A stretch of DNA of 12,894 nucleotides from Candidatus Nealsoniibacteriota bacterium (GCA_003554445.1 PWGJ01000015.1:1-12894); one strand, 5' to 3'; positions 1 to 7,042 are shown, counted from the first letter of the stretch. Notes: generated from the sequence alone by a model not told the origin. Program-made: numbers and translations.

Positions 1-530
1 TAAAAAAGAACGGACTTATCTTATCGGAGATGTCGGGCAAGAAAAGTCCTGCAGAATGGACTTATCCAAAGAGAAATCGTATTGTTGCCGGTTTGTCACA
101 AGCTACTTTGGTTGTTCAGGCAGCAGAAGAAAGCGGCTCTTTAATCACTGCCGGATTTGCAAAAGAATTCAAAAGAAAAATTTTCAGCGTACCCGGTCCA
201 CTTAACAGCAAAGTATCCATCGGAACGGCCAAGTTGATCAAGGACGGAGCTGACATAGTAACTTCCGGCAAGGATATACTTAAATTCTTTCAACCCAAGC
301 AATCCAATATGACTTTTAAACAAGAAGATGGCAAGGCTGCTCAGTACGAAAATCTATCAGAAAAAGAGAAAATAGTGGTTGAAAGCCTGCAAGTTGAAGC
401 TTTAGAGGTTGATGACATTGCACAAAAGATTGATTCACCGGCAAACAAAACGGGTACGATACTTTCAAAGATGCAGCTTAAGGGAATAATAGAAAAAGAA
501 GGTAATAAATATTATTTAAGCGATTTTTAA
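1..530 (+). CDS. dprA: DNA processing protein DprA, 3' part (5' end outside window)
   Basis: DprA binds incoming single-stranded DNA during natural transformation and loads RecA on it, in the cytoplasm. Only the C-terminal part is present. The frame is open from the first full codon at position 3 (KKNGLILSEM...), so the ATG at 30 is internal and not the true start. Visible are the end of the Rossmann-like DprA fold, with 'YPKRNRIVAGLS', 'EESGSLITAGFA' and 'IFSVPGPL...GTAKLIKDGA', all hallmark stretches of the family. They are followed by a linker and a C-terminal winged-helix domain from 'NLSEKEKIVVESL' to 'KYYLSDF'. A gap of 17 bases separates it from the comM-type gene, so the two are probably cotranscribed; the promoter lies outside the window. 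Identification is secure, and nothing looks broken apart from the window edge. Confidence 0.95.
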   Translation, partial: KKNGLILSEMSGKKSPAEWTYPKRNRIVAGLSQATLVVQAAEESGSLITAGFAKEFKRKIFSVPGPLNSKVSIGTAKLIKDGADIVTSGKDILKFFQPKQSNMTFKQEDGKAAQYENLSEKEKIVVESLQVEALEVDDIAQKIDSPANKTGTILSKMQLKGIIEKEGNKYYLSDF

Positions 531-547
531 TTAAAAAAGCTAAAAAT

Positions 548-2071
548 ATGTTTAAAAAGGTAAACTCCGCTGCATATTCGGGATTAAAATCAATCGGAAT
601 TGATGTAGAGGTAAATACCAGCAAAAAGGGACTACCCGACTTTAATATAGTCGGTCTAACCAGCAAAGCGGTTGATGAATCCGAGGAGCGGGTTAAAAAT
701 GCGATTATGAACTCCAAAACCGATTTTCCGCAAAGACGTATAACGGTTAATTTGGCTCCGGCGGACGTACCCAAGGAAGGCTCTTTTTATGATTTACCGA
801 TCGCCATTGGAATTTTGGCTTCCAGTTTGCAATTTGAAGTACCGGAGAAAAGCTTATTTTTTGGTGAGCTCTCTTTGGATGGTTCGCTCAGACACACCAA
901 AGGGGCTCTTCCACTGGCACTCTTTGCACAATCCGAAGGCTACAAGAATATATTTTTACCGACCGAATCGGCAAATGAAGCAGCGGTAATTAAAGGAATT
1001 AATGTTTATCCGATTAAGGACTTGGATCAAATAATCAGTTTTTTAACCGGCAAGATAAAACTGGAACCGGCTAAGTACAAAAGTAAAGATAAAAAAGGGG
1101 AGGATCCGGAATTTGATATGAGTGAAATTTTAGGTCAAGAGCAGACTAAAAGAGCTGCAGAGATTGCCGCTGCCGGAGGACACAATCTTTTTATGATCGG
1201 ATCACCGGGATCGGGAAAAACGATGATTGCCAGGTCAATACCCGGAATTTTACCCGGGTTAAGCAATAAAGAGTCATTGGATGTAACCAAGATATATTCG
1301 ATATCGGGAAACACCGCACCGGGAAGTGGACTTATAAGGAAAAGACCTTTCAGAGCGCCCCACCATAGCATATCAAAAGTTGGTCTTATAGGTGGTGGGA
1401 GCAGACCTAAGCCGGGTGAAGTTACTTTAGCGCATCGCGGAGTATTGTTTTTGGATGAATTCAATGAATTTCCCAGGTCAGCGTTGGAAGCAATGCGTCA
1501 ACCGCTGGAGGATGGCCAACTTACCATATCCCGCAGCAAAGAAAGAGTTAAATATCCCTCTGAGTTTATGCTGGTTGCTTCCAGCAATCCTTGTCCCTGC
1601 GGGTATTTAAATCATCCCGAAAAAGAATGTGATTGCACGCCGAGGCAAACTAAAAGATACCAAAAAAAGATTTCCGGTCCGATATTGGACAGGATAGATT
1701 TACATGTAGAAGTTCCGTCAGTAGACGTTGAAAAACTGAAAAAAGAGAGAAGAGCGAATGATAATGAAAAATCAAAAGAGATAAGAAAGAGAGTCATAAA
1801 GGCCAGGGAAAGACAGGCCGAAAGATTTAAAAAAGAAGAGATCAGAACCAATGCGGAGATGAAAAACAGGCACGTGAAAAAGTATTGCGAACTTTCAGAA
1901 AAAACCGAGGAGATATTATCCCAAGCCGCCGCTAAATTCAATATTTCGGCTAGAGGCTACTTTAAGATGATAAAAGTTGCTCAAACTATTGCCGACCTGG
2001 ATTTTTCCGAGGAGATAAAGTCTGATCACATAGCTGAAGCGCTGCAGTACAGAACAAAGATGAATAATTAA
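548..2071 (+). CDS. comM: ComM/YifB family Mg-chelatase-like AAA+ ATPase
   Basis: 507 residues, the usual full length for YifB/ComM. In transformable bacteria ComM is a hexameric helicase that promotes branch migration during integration of incoming DNA; it acts in the cytoplasm. Domain order is complete: an N-terminal ChlI-type domain (about 1-170, with 'LPDFNIVGL' and 'NLAPADVPKEGSFYDLPIAIGIL'); the AAA+ module with Walker A GSPGSGKT at 218-225 and Walker B VLFLDEF at 299-305; a cysteine cluster (C349, C351, C361, C363) typical of the family; 'GPILDRIDLHVEVP' at 377-390; and the C-terminal Mg-chelatase helical domain with 'SARGYFKMIKVAQTIADL'. It lies between dprA and yraN on the same strand, which fits a role in DNA uptake. 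No Shine-Dalgarno sequence is visible before the ATG, only an A-rich stretch. The family is certain; the transformation role is inferred from family and context. Confidence 0.95.
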   Translation: MFKKVNSAAYSGLKSIGIDVEVNTSKKGLPDFNIVGLTSKAVDESEERVKNAIMNSKTDFPQRRITVNLAPADVPKEGSFYDLPIAIGILASSLQFEVPEKSLFFGELSLDGSLRHTKGALPLALFAQSEGYKNIFLPTESANEAAVIKGINVYPIKDLDQIISFLTGKIKLEPAKYKSKDKKGEDPEFDMSEILGQEQTKRAAEIAAAGGHNLFMIGSPGSGKTMIARSIPGILPGLSNKESLDVTKIYSISGNTAPGSGLIRKRPFRAPHHSISKVGLIGGGSRPKPGEVTLAHRGVLFLDEFNEFPRSALEAMRQPLEDGQLTISRSKERVKYPSEFMLVASSNPCPCGYLNHPEKECDCTPRQTKRYQKKISGPILDRIDLHVEVPSVDVEKLKKERRANDNEKSKEIRKRVIKARERQAERFKKEEIRTNAEMKNRHVKKYCELSEKTEEILSQAAAKFNISARGYFKMIKVAQTIADLDFSEEIKSDHIAEALQYRTKMNN

Positions 2072-2124
2072 CTATTTTATCCGTAAAATTAAATAATTAT
2101 TATAGATCATATTTTATCGTAATT

Positions 2125-2487
2125 ATGAGTGATGAAAGACAAAAAATAGGAAAGCTAGGTGAGGACAAAGCGGTAGAGATGCTAAAAAGAAAGAAATATA
2201 AAATTTTAGAAAGAAACGAGGAGAATAAATACGGAGAATTGGATATAATAGCCCTGGATGGAGAAGAGATGGTTTTTGTAGAAGTAAGATCAAAAACCGG
2301 AGTTGATTTTGGGCTTCCGGAAGAAACCGTAAAATACAAGAAAAAGAGGAGATTAATTAGAAATGCAAAAAGATATATTAAATATCAAAACATAAATACT
2401 TCTTACAGAATAGATGTAATAGGAATTATCTTTAATAAAAAGAAGAATGTAAAAAGGATTAAGCATTACAAAAATATAACTTTGTAA
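2125..2487 (+). CDS. yraN: YraN family (UPF0102) endonuclease-fold protein
   Basis: 120 residues, the normal length of this family, which has a restriction-endonuclease-like (Holliday-junction-resolvase-like) fold and no firmly established biochemical role. Family signatures are clear: 'KIGKLGEDKAVEML' at 7-20, 'NKYGELDIIALDG' at 34-46 with candidate metal ligand D40, and 'VFVEVRSKTGVDFGLPEETV' at 50-69 carrying E53. The C-terminal third is very lysine-rich (YKKKRRLIRNAKRYIKY), consistent with nucleic-acid binding. It follows the ComM-type gene by 53 bases on the same strand and is closed by the terminator at 2502-2530, so it ends the dprA-comM-yraN transcription unit. No Shine-Dalgarno sequence precedes the ATG. 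No conflicting upstream start is apparent. Confidence 0.93.
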   Translation: MSDERQKIGKLGEDKAVEMLKRKKYKILERNEENKYGELDIIALDGEEMVFVEVRSKTGVDFGLPEETVKYKKKRRLIRNAKRYIKYQNINTSYRIDVIGIIFNKKKNVKRIKHYKNITL

Positions 2488-2501
2488 AGTTGATCACAAA
2501 C

Positions 2502-2531
2502 AAAAACCCCGCTTTGATGGCGGGGTTTTTT
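2502..2531. terminator. Bidirectional intrinsic terminator
   Basis: A perfect 11-bp stem (AAAAACCCCGC at 2502-2512 with GCGGGGTTTTT at 2520-2530) encloses a 7-base loop. It is flanked by A and T runs on opposite sides, so it can work in both directions. It lies between the stop of yraN (2487, plus) and the stop of the convergent secreted-protein gene (2550, minus), exactly where a shared terminator is needed. Confidence 0.93.
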
Positions 2532-2549
2532 CTAAAGCTATAAAATTTG

Positions 2550-4325
2550 TCAGTTATCCATTCCTAGAATTTCCGGTGTTGGCTGGCTATGTCCTGAAGC
2601 GGGTACCAGATCGGGCATTCCGAATTCTTTATCCGGGCATGTGGATTTGTTTACAAATCTAAGTGTTGTCATGTAGACAAATCCAGTGGGCTGATTTATT
2701 CCCCAAGGAGTAAGAATCTCATCGGCATATCTGGACTGAAGCCTTTCGACCGCTTCAATTGTCGACATTCCGTATGCTCCCGTAACTTCCAGATTTTCAT
2801 CATTGTAGTCGTTTAGGAATCTCTGCAATTTTCTGACTTGGCCGGGATCATTGTATCTTCCAGGGCGAATAAATTGTGTTAAATATGGATCACATCTTTG
2901 ATCCATTTCTCCCAAAACCTCTCCCTCCGGTTCTTGCTCATCAGTCTCTCCCAAAACTTCTCCTTCCGGTTCACTCTCCGTTGAGGAGGGTAAAAACATA
3001 ACTCTCTGACCGGCACTCGAAGAAGATGTTTGAGGAGCTTCTCCAACCGTAACAGTAGCTGTTACTGATGGGCTTCCACCTTCGGGAAGAATCCATCCAT
3101 CAGGCAAGATTACTGATCCGGTGGCGTCGTAATCACCGGGAGACTCTCCGTCATAATCGTCTATCTCCCAATTCTCTATTTCTGCTTGCTCTTCTTCATT
3201 ATTTTGTGAAGTTACCGTTACTTCTTCATCAAGCTCATTACGAGCATCTTCTTCAGAAGTTCCGTAATCAACTTCAACATCATCTACTTCACCAACTTCA
3301 CTCAATATATTTCGTTCCGGTCTTTCATATTCACCATTTCCGTTACCACCGTTTTCCGATTGATCTTCACATTCGTAAATGTCCAAAGTTAAATATCCTT
3401 CGTTGTCATCCATTCCTTCTTGATCGTCCCAATTCGTTCCGAACCAGTCTTCATAACGATCACTTATTACGAATTGAACTTCTTGGTTGGATCCAAAAGT
3501 ATAATGGAATTTATATTCGTTATTCTCATTGAACTCACCCCAATCGACAATTCCGACACCTTCTCCCAGATCACCTAGAAGAGAGTGTGCTCCCAAGTCT
3601 GGAGCCTCTCCGTAAATTCCGTAGTCATCAAGTACGCTATCCCAACCATCTCTGGTAGAGTGTCCCGCATCAGCATAGTGTCCGTCTTCATTTTTGTTAA
3701 AGGTGTATTGCCCTGAAGCTTTGAATAGATAACTTCCTTCTTCAAGACTGAAAGTCTTTCCGTCTTCATCCGTAGAATCTATCTCGTAGGAATCGATTTT
3801 ACTTTTCTCTGTTCCTTCCGGGCAATAACTACCCCCTTTGTAAACTACAGGATCATATAAGTCTCCGTTTTCATCTCCGTTATCGTCATTATCTCCATTT
3901 CCGTTTTCGTTTTCATCTCCATTGTCCTCGCAATGCGTATCGGCAAGAACCAAGCCTGTTCCATGAGTATAATTCCAGTTCCATGTTGCTCCGTTTTCAC
4001 AATGACTCATGTCGGCGTTACCACCACCTTCATTACCCCATTCATTCTCTATAACATCTCCGTTAATTTTCAGCTTAGCTTCCACAACCTCACTACCGGT
4101 AGGGTGCGAAGTTGTAAAATTTTGATTTGCTTTAGGATTTCCTTTTAAATTCCTGGTATCCGAGTCGGTTTCCCCATCTTGATAGGTGACCGTTAATTCA
4201 TAAACAGTGTTTGGCTGACCATCCTGGCTTGCAGCTGAAATCGAGCTAAAAGTAAATATACTACTTATAACCGTTATCACGGTTAAAGCAGTAAAAAACT
4301 TTCTTAAATTAGATTTTTCAAACAT
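2550..4325 (-). CDS. Secreted multidomain surface protein with Ig-like and peptidoglycan-binding-like domains
   Basis: 591 residues, not matched to a named protein. A signal peptide is clear: basic start 'KSNLRKF', hydrophobic core 11-31, probable cleavage near 'ISAAS' (30-33). Then come a small beta-rich region (40-130), an Asn/Asp/Gly/Glu low-complexity linker (133-156), and a beta-sandwich-like region (160-320; 'GSYLFKASG', 'WGEFNENNEYKFHY', 'DNEGYLTLDIYECE') whose pattern resembles sugar-binding sandwiches. A probable bacterial Ig-like domain follows (340-428; 'YGTSEEDARNEL', 'GDYDATGSV', 'VTATVTV'). A linker has two 13-residue repeats carrying EGEVLGE (452-477). Last is a peptidoglycan-binding-like helical domain (478-563; 'DPGQVRKLQRFLND', 'VTGAYGMSTIEAVERLQ'). 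The tail ends in 'PEILGMDN'. The protein is strongly acidic and probably acts at the cell surface. No Shine-Dalgarno sequence is present, and the start is chosen by the signal peptide. Function is unknown; the domain calls are by eye. Confidence 0.85.
   Translation of the reverse strand: MFEKSNLRKFFTALTVITVISSIFTFSSISAASQDGQPNTVYELTVTYQDGETDSDTRNLKGNPKANQNFTTSHPTGSEVVEAKLKINGDVIENEWGNEGGGNADMSHCENGATWNWNYTHGTGLVLADTHCEDNGDENENGNGDNDDNGDENGDLYDPVVYKGGSYCPEGTEKSKIDSYEIDSTDEDGKTFSLEEGSYLFKASGQYTFNKNEDGHYADAGHSTRDGWDSVLDDYGIYGEAPDLGAHSLLGDLGEGVGIVDWGEFNENNEYKFHYTFGSNQEVQFVISDRYEDWFGTNWDDQEGMDDNEGYLTLDIYECEDQSENGGNGNGEYERPERNILSEVGEVDDVEVDYGTSEEDARNELDEEVTVTSQNNEEEQAEIENWEIDDYDGESPGDYDATGSVILPDGWILPEGGSPSVTATVTVGEAPQTSSSSAGQRVMFLPSSTESEPEGEVLGETDEQEPEGEVLGEMDQRCDPYLTQFIRPGRYNDPGQVRKLQRFLNDYNDENLEVTGAYGMSTIEAVERLQSRYADEILTPWGINQPTGFVYMTTLRFVNKSTCPDKEFGMPDLVPASGHSQPTPEILGMDN
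2895..2972 (-). repeat. Two 39-base tandem units encoding EPEGEVLGE
   Basis: Residues 452-464 and 465-477 of the secreted protein form two 13-residue units (EPEGEVLGETDEQ and EPEGEVLGEMDQR), encoded by adjacent 39-base stretches (2934-2972 and 2895-2933). They form the linker just before the peptidoglycan-binding-like domain. The near identity suggests recent tandem duplication of a linker motif. Confidence 0.85.
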
Positions 4326-4364
4326 AATTTTTATTTTAGATTAGTAATTGTAGCCATTTAGGTT

Positions 4365-4393
4365 AGAAAGGGTGTTGACGAGACAACCTTTCT
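4365..4393. other. Hairpin in the leader of the secreted-protein gene
   Basis: AGAAAGG at 4365-4371 pairs with CCTTTCT at 4387-4393, and TTG/CAA (4375-4377 with 4384-4386) can extend the stem around a 3-base bulge. It lies about 40 bases upstream of the start codon of the minus-strand gene, inside a leader of roughly 140 bases if the promoter at 4467-4495 is used. No T run follows, so it is not a terminator. A regulatory role is possible but unproven. Confidence 0.4.
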
Positions 4394-4466
4394 TGGAGTT
4401 TGTAATGCAAGATGTCGGCCAACCATCTCACAGTTTGTTTTAAATTTAATGATAACGATTACTATT

Positions 4467-4495
4467 AGTATTATACAAAAAAATATTTATGTCAA
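4467..4495 (-). promoter_or_regulatory. Candidate promoter of the secreted-protein gene
   Basis: Read on the minus strand, a perfect -35 box TTGACA (4490-4495) is followed by a T-rich spacer. A perfect TATAAT lies at 4470-4475, but only 14 bases away, which is short. AATACT (4467-4472, 4 of 6 matches) gives the standard 17-base spacing. Either choice predicts a leader of about 140 bases before the ATG at 4325. Confidence 0.6.
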
Positions 4496-4542
4496 GCACC
4501 AAACAATTTACACACCTTTATAAACCTAAATATTTTAAATTT

Positions 4543-4596
4543 TTAAGCTAAAAACCTCCTTTCGGGAGAGGTCCAACCTCTCCCACAGGAAGACAT
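4543..4596 (-). other. Possible 17-codon leader ORF overlapping an attenuator-like structure
   Basis: On the minus strand ATG at 4596 opens a short frame, MSSCGRGWTSPERRFLA, ending in TAA at 4543-4545. A TAA stop lies directly before the ATG, so the frame cannot extend upstream. The ORF covers segments that can fold in two ways. GGGAGAGGT (4584-4576) pairs with ACCTCTCCC (4572-4564) over 9 bp. Alternatively ACCTC (4572-4568) pairs with GAGGT (4558-4554), followed by a T run (4554-4550). No good Shine-Dalgarno sequence precedes it. Translation is unproven; it may be only a structured RNA or a chance frame. Confidence 0.3.
4564..4584. repeat. 9-bp perfect inverted repeat with 3-base loop
   Basis: GGGAGAGGT (4564-4572) and ACCTCTCCC (4576-4584) are perfect reverse complements around CCA. 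The GC-rich stem stands out in very AT-rich surroundings. An adjacent CCTCC (4555-4559) can compete for one arm. It lies between the two divergent promoters rather than inside either predicted leader. Confidence 0.7.
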
Positions 4597-4616
4597 TTAA
4601 GTTTAGTAAACTTAAA
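4596..4616. promoter_or_regulatory. Perfect 21-base palindrome, candidate operator
   Basis: Arms TTTAAGTTTA (4596-4605) and TAAACTTAAA (4607-4616) are exact reverse complements around a single G. Such odd-centred dyads are typical of sites for dimeric regulators. It sits about 33 bases upstream of the -35 box of the plus-strand promoter. It could instead act as an AT-rich hairpin in a minus-strand transcript. Confidence 0.5.
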
Positions 4617-4648
4617 GCTTGCTCTTTAGTGCGATTTGTTAACTGTAA

Positions 4649-4677
4649 TTGTAAAATTTACGTTTTTTATATACAAT
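4649..4677 (+). promoter_or_regulatory. Promoter of the 760-residue pilin-module gene
   Basis: TTGTAA (4649-4654, 4 of 6 matches) and TACAAT (4672-4677, 5 of 6) are separated by 17 bases. Transcription would begin near 4684, about 20 bases before the ATG at 4704. The site is nearly symmetric: ATTGTA (4648-4653) and TACAAT (4672-4677) are reverse complements, so a weaker minus-strand promoter with TTGTAT and TACAAT at 17-base spacing can be read from the same DNA. Confidence 0.6.
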
Positions 4678-4703
4678 TTAATAAGGTAATTTAAAAATAA
4701 GAT

Positions 4704-6986
4704 ATGCCCCATAAAAAATTAATAAATTATATAGAGAAGTGTTTGGACAAAAGAATAGATGAAGAGGAGATTAAAAATCAATTAATTAACGTCGGGTGGA
4801 AGAGAGACCAAATTGAAGAAGCTTTTTTAGCGGTCTCTTCAAAAGAGGATCCGGAAAATAAAAATAAAGAAGCTCCCACTTTGGATGATGAAAAAGCGTC
4901 TAACATACAAAAAGATCCAATAAAAGAATCAGCGACGGTTAATCAAGGAAGCTCAAAGATAAAATTTGCTTTACCGATACTTTTTATTTTACTTATTGCG
5001 GGAGTTGCTTCCGCTTTTTTCTTAATGAGGGAGCCTGATTCAAAATCCGAAACATTAAGGTTTAGAGAGCAGATTGAGTCATCCATTGACAATATGCTTG
5101 ATCTGAATGCGGTTTCTTCCAGCTTTTATATGGAAGTTGATCTTGCGACTGAACCTCAAACTCCTTGGGGAATGGACGACTCTATGAAAATGAGTCAAAA
5201 TATCATGGGATCTTTAAGTCTTACTTCCGCGGTAGATGAGGATGCGGAGGAGTTTAAATTTACTTTTAGTGGAGATGGTCAGATGCAAGAGATGCAAGAA
5301 GGAGAATTAGTACAGGAGATATACGGAAATGTTAAAGGGGAGGCTCTTTTGGTCAATGACAAGCTTTTTGGAATGGTTGAGGAAATTCCGGAACCTTTAA
5401 AAATGTTTTTCCCTGAAATTCAAGAAATTGAGCTTCTGGGCGACTATATTTTAATTATGGAAGAATTCTCTAAAGAATTTGAAGAAGAATTGTTTGAAAG
5501 TGAAGATCGAGAAGATTTTCGGGAAGAAATAACAGAGTTTTTAAGAGAAGAAATGGGTGAAGAAATTGATCCGGAAGAGATTGATGAGATAGTCAATTTT
5601 TTCCAAGACGGATTTTGGGAAAAAGAGGTGATAACTGTAATAAATTCAACCGAGGAAGATATAGAAGGTACTACGGTAGAAAGATATGACTTAAATTTCA
5701 GCCTTCTAAACTTTGTTGATTTAATAGATGAATTTATCGAGGAATTTGAAGAAGTCGAAGATCAGCCGGAAACGGTAAAACAGGGATATTATTGTGTGGA
5801 CAGTGAAGGGAATGCGGGAGAGTTCAGCGGAGAAACGATAAACCCTGAAGGAAATTCTTGTGATGAAGTCTTTCCGGAGGGCCATTATGAAGAGGATAGA
5901 GCCGGTGAATCTTTTTCTCTTTTTGCTGCTTACGCTAGTGCATACGACACTCAAGTAATGTCACATCTTAGCCAAATTAGGTCAAATGCAGAGCAGCATT
6001 ATTATGACAACGACGGTACTTATGAAAATTATAAGGATTCGAAAGGGTGGGTTGATATAAATGAAGATATGCCTGAATGTAGTAGGAAAATAATGGATGG
6101 AGAAGGTTACGGAATAAATGTTGCAGATCAGGAGTACGCCGCTTGGGGAGCTCTTTGCTCCGGTTCCGAGGAGTTTGAAGAAATACAAAAAGAAGAATTA
6201 AAAGAAGTTGATGAAAAACTTAACGAAATTGTATCAGCTTCCGTATGGACCGACGGAGAATATATCTACAAGATTGAAATGAAAATAGAGTTATCTGAAG
6301 AAGAAGATATTCCCGATATCTCCGAAATGAATTTGGCAATTGGCATGGAATGGGCTGATTTTGACGAACCCCTGAACTTAGAAGAGCCGGAGGAATACAA
6401 AACTTTAGATGAGTTAGAGGATATTTTTATGGATATAGGAGGTGAAATGGAGCTTGGAGATGATATAGGAGGTGAAATGGAGCTTGGAGATGATCTTCTT
6501 GATGAGCCGATAGAGCCGGATTTGATTGAAGAAGGATTCGAAGAGATTGGTAATGGAATGGAGGATATAGAAGTTGAAGATTCACCGAAAAATGCTTATG
6601 ACACTCAAATAAAATCCGAATTAACTCAAGTGCGAAGCAATGCCGAAATGCATTATTATGACAATGATGGAAGTTATTATGGGTACGAGGATTCTGACGG
6701 ATGGAGAGACATTAAAAATGAAATTCCGGAATGCAGTATTTCTCGATTGGAGATAGATTTTGCGGATGTTCTTGTAACCGAGCATGAGGAATACCAGATA
6801 AATGTAGAGGATAATGAGCAAGCTCAATCTTATGTTGCTTGGGCGCCACTTTGCGCTAAAGAAGCATTCTTTTGTATTGATAGTAGAGGGAATGCTCAAG
6901 AATACGACAGTGAATTTGTAAATCCCGAAGGAGTAGATTGTGAAGAAGTGTTTGAGAGCGCAGAAGAAAATGAAATTCAAGAATAG
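4704..6986 (+). CDS. Membrane-anchored extracellular protein with two pilin-like modules
   Basis: 760 residues, not a recognised named protein. Residues 1-45 form a small helical domain ('LINYIEKCLDKRIDEEEIKNQ', then 'LINVGWKRDQIEEAF') facing the cytoplasm. A transmembrane helix spans 87-108. The outside part starts with a lipoprotein-like beta fold (about 118-345; 'AVSSSFYMEVDL', 'INSTEEDIEGTTVERYDLNF'), followed by a Cys strand motif 'YYCVDSEGNAGEF...CDEVF' (362-390) and a pilin-like module ('AYDTQVMSHLSQIRSNAEQHYY', C459, C485; 413-486). Next comes what looks like the end of the first fold ('ASVWTDGEYIYKIEMKIEL', 512-530), then a second pilin-like module (631-717; C677, C717) and a second Cys strand motif (724-750). 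The protein is very acidic. A prepilin cleavage motif is absent, so it is not a classical pilin. No Shine-Dalgarno sequence is near the ATG. Role unknown; probably cell-surface. Confidence 0.8.
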   Translation: MPHKKLINYIEKCLDKRIDEEEIKNQLINVGWKRDQIEEAFLAVSSKEDPENKNKEAPTLDDEKASNIQKDPIKESATVNQGSSKIKFALPILFILLIAGVASAFFLMREPDSKSETLRFREQIESSIDNMLDLNAVSSSFYMEVDLATEPQTPWGMDDSMKMSQNIMGSLSLTSAVDEDAEEFKFTFSGDGQMQEMQEGELVQEIYGNVKGEALLVNDKLFGMVEEIPEPLKMFFPEIQEIELLGDYILIMEEFSKEFEEELFESEDREDFREEITEFLREEMGEEIDPEEIDEIVNFFQDGFWEKEVITVINSTEEDIEGTTVERYDLNFSLLNFVDLIDEFIEEFEEVEDQPETVKQGYYCVDSEGNAGEFSGETINPEGNSCDEVFPEGHYEEDRAGESFSLFAAYASAYDTQVMSHLSQIRSNAEQHYYDNDGTYENYKDSKGWVDINEDMPECSRKIMDGEGYGINVADQEYAAWGALCSGSEEFEEIQKEELKEVDEKLNEIVSASVWTDGEYIYKIEMKIELSEEEDIPDISEMNLAIGMEWADFDEPLNLEEPEEYKTLDELEDIFMDIGGEMELGDDIGGEMELGDDLLDEPIEPDLIEEGFEEIGNGMEDIEVEDSPKNAYDTQIKSELTQVRSNAEMHYYDNDGSYYGYEDSDGWRDIKNEIPECSISRLEIDFADVLVTEHEEYQINVEDNEQAQSYVAWAPLCAKEAFFCIDSRGNAQEYDSEFVNPEGVDCEEVFESAEENEIQE
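6432..6494 (+). repeat. Exact 30-base tandem duplication inside the pilin-module gene
   Basis: Bases 6432-6461 and 6462-6491 are identical, and the first three bases of a third unit follow (6492-6494). Each unit encodes DIGGEMELGD in an acidic linker. The copies keep the reading frame and show no differences, pointing to a recent slippage or duplication event. Confidence 0.95.
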
Positions 6987-7042
6987 AAAAAATGATCGTG
7001 ATTTAAGTTTTGTATAAACATTGCAAACCAAATATGGGATGA

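Larger units (their letters stand above)
4326..4703. other. 378-base divergent intergenic region
   Basis: This region separates the minus-strand secreted-protein gene from the plus-strand pilin-module gene. It holds a leader hairpin (4365-4393), a minus-strand promoter (4467-4495), competing hairpins over a 17-codon minus-strand ORF (4543-4596), a perfect palindrome (4596-4616) and a plus-strand promoter (4649-4677). No tRNA, rRNA or recognised riboswitch class was found in it by eye. Confidence 0.7.

Noticed and set aside
30..32. ATG at 30 as the start of the first gene
   Set aside because: The frame is open from position 3, and residues before it (KKNGLILSE) match the DprA family, so the gene begins outside the window.
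3068..3532. Plus-strand 154-codon frame rich in His and Leu
   Set aside because: It lies fully inside the minus-strand secreted-protein gene; its composition is what an antisense reading of an Asp/Glu/Asn-rich gene gives.
4375..4407. Plus-strand promoter with TTGACG at 4375-4380
   Set aside because: No acceptable -10 box lies at 16-18 bases, and no plus-strand gene follows nearby; the next has its own promoter at 4649-4677.
7001..7020. TATAAA at 7013-7018 as promoter of the HExxH gene
   Set aside because: No -35 box lies at the right distance and TG is not in the extended position; transcription from upstream is as likely.
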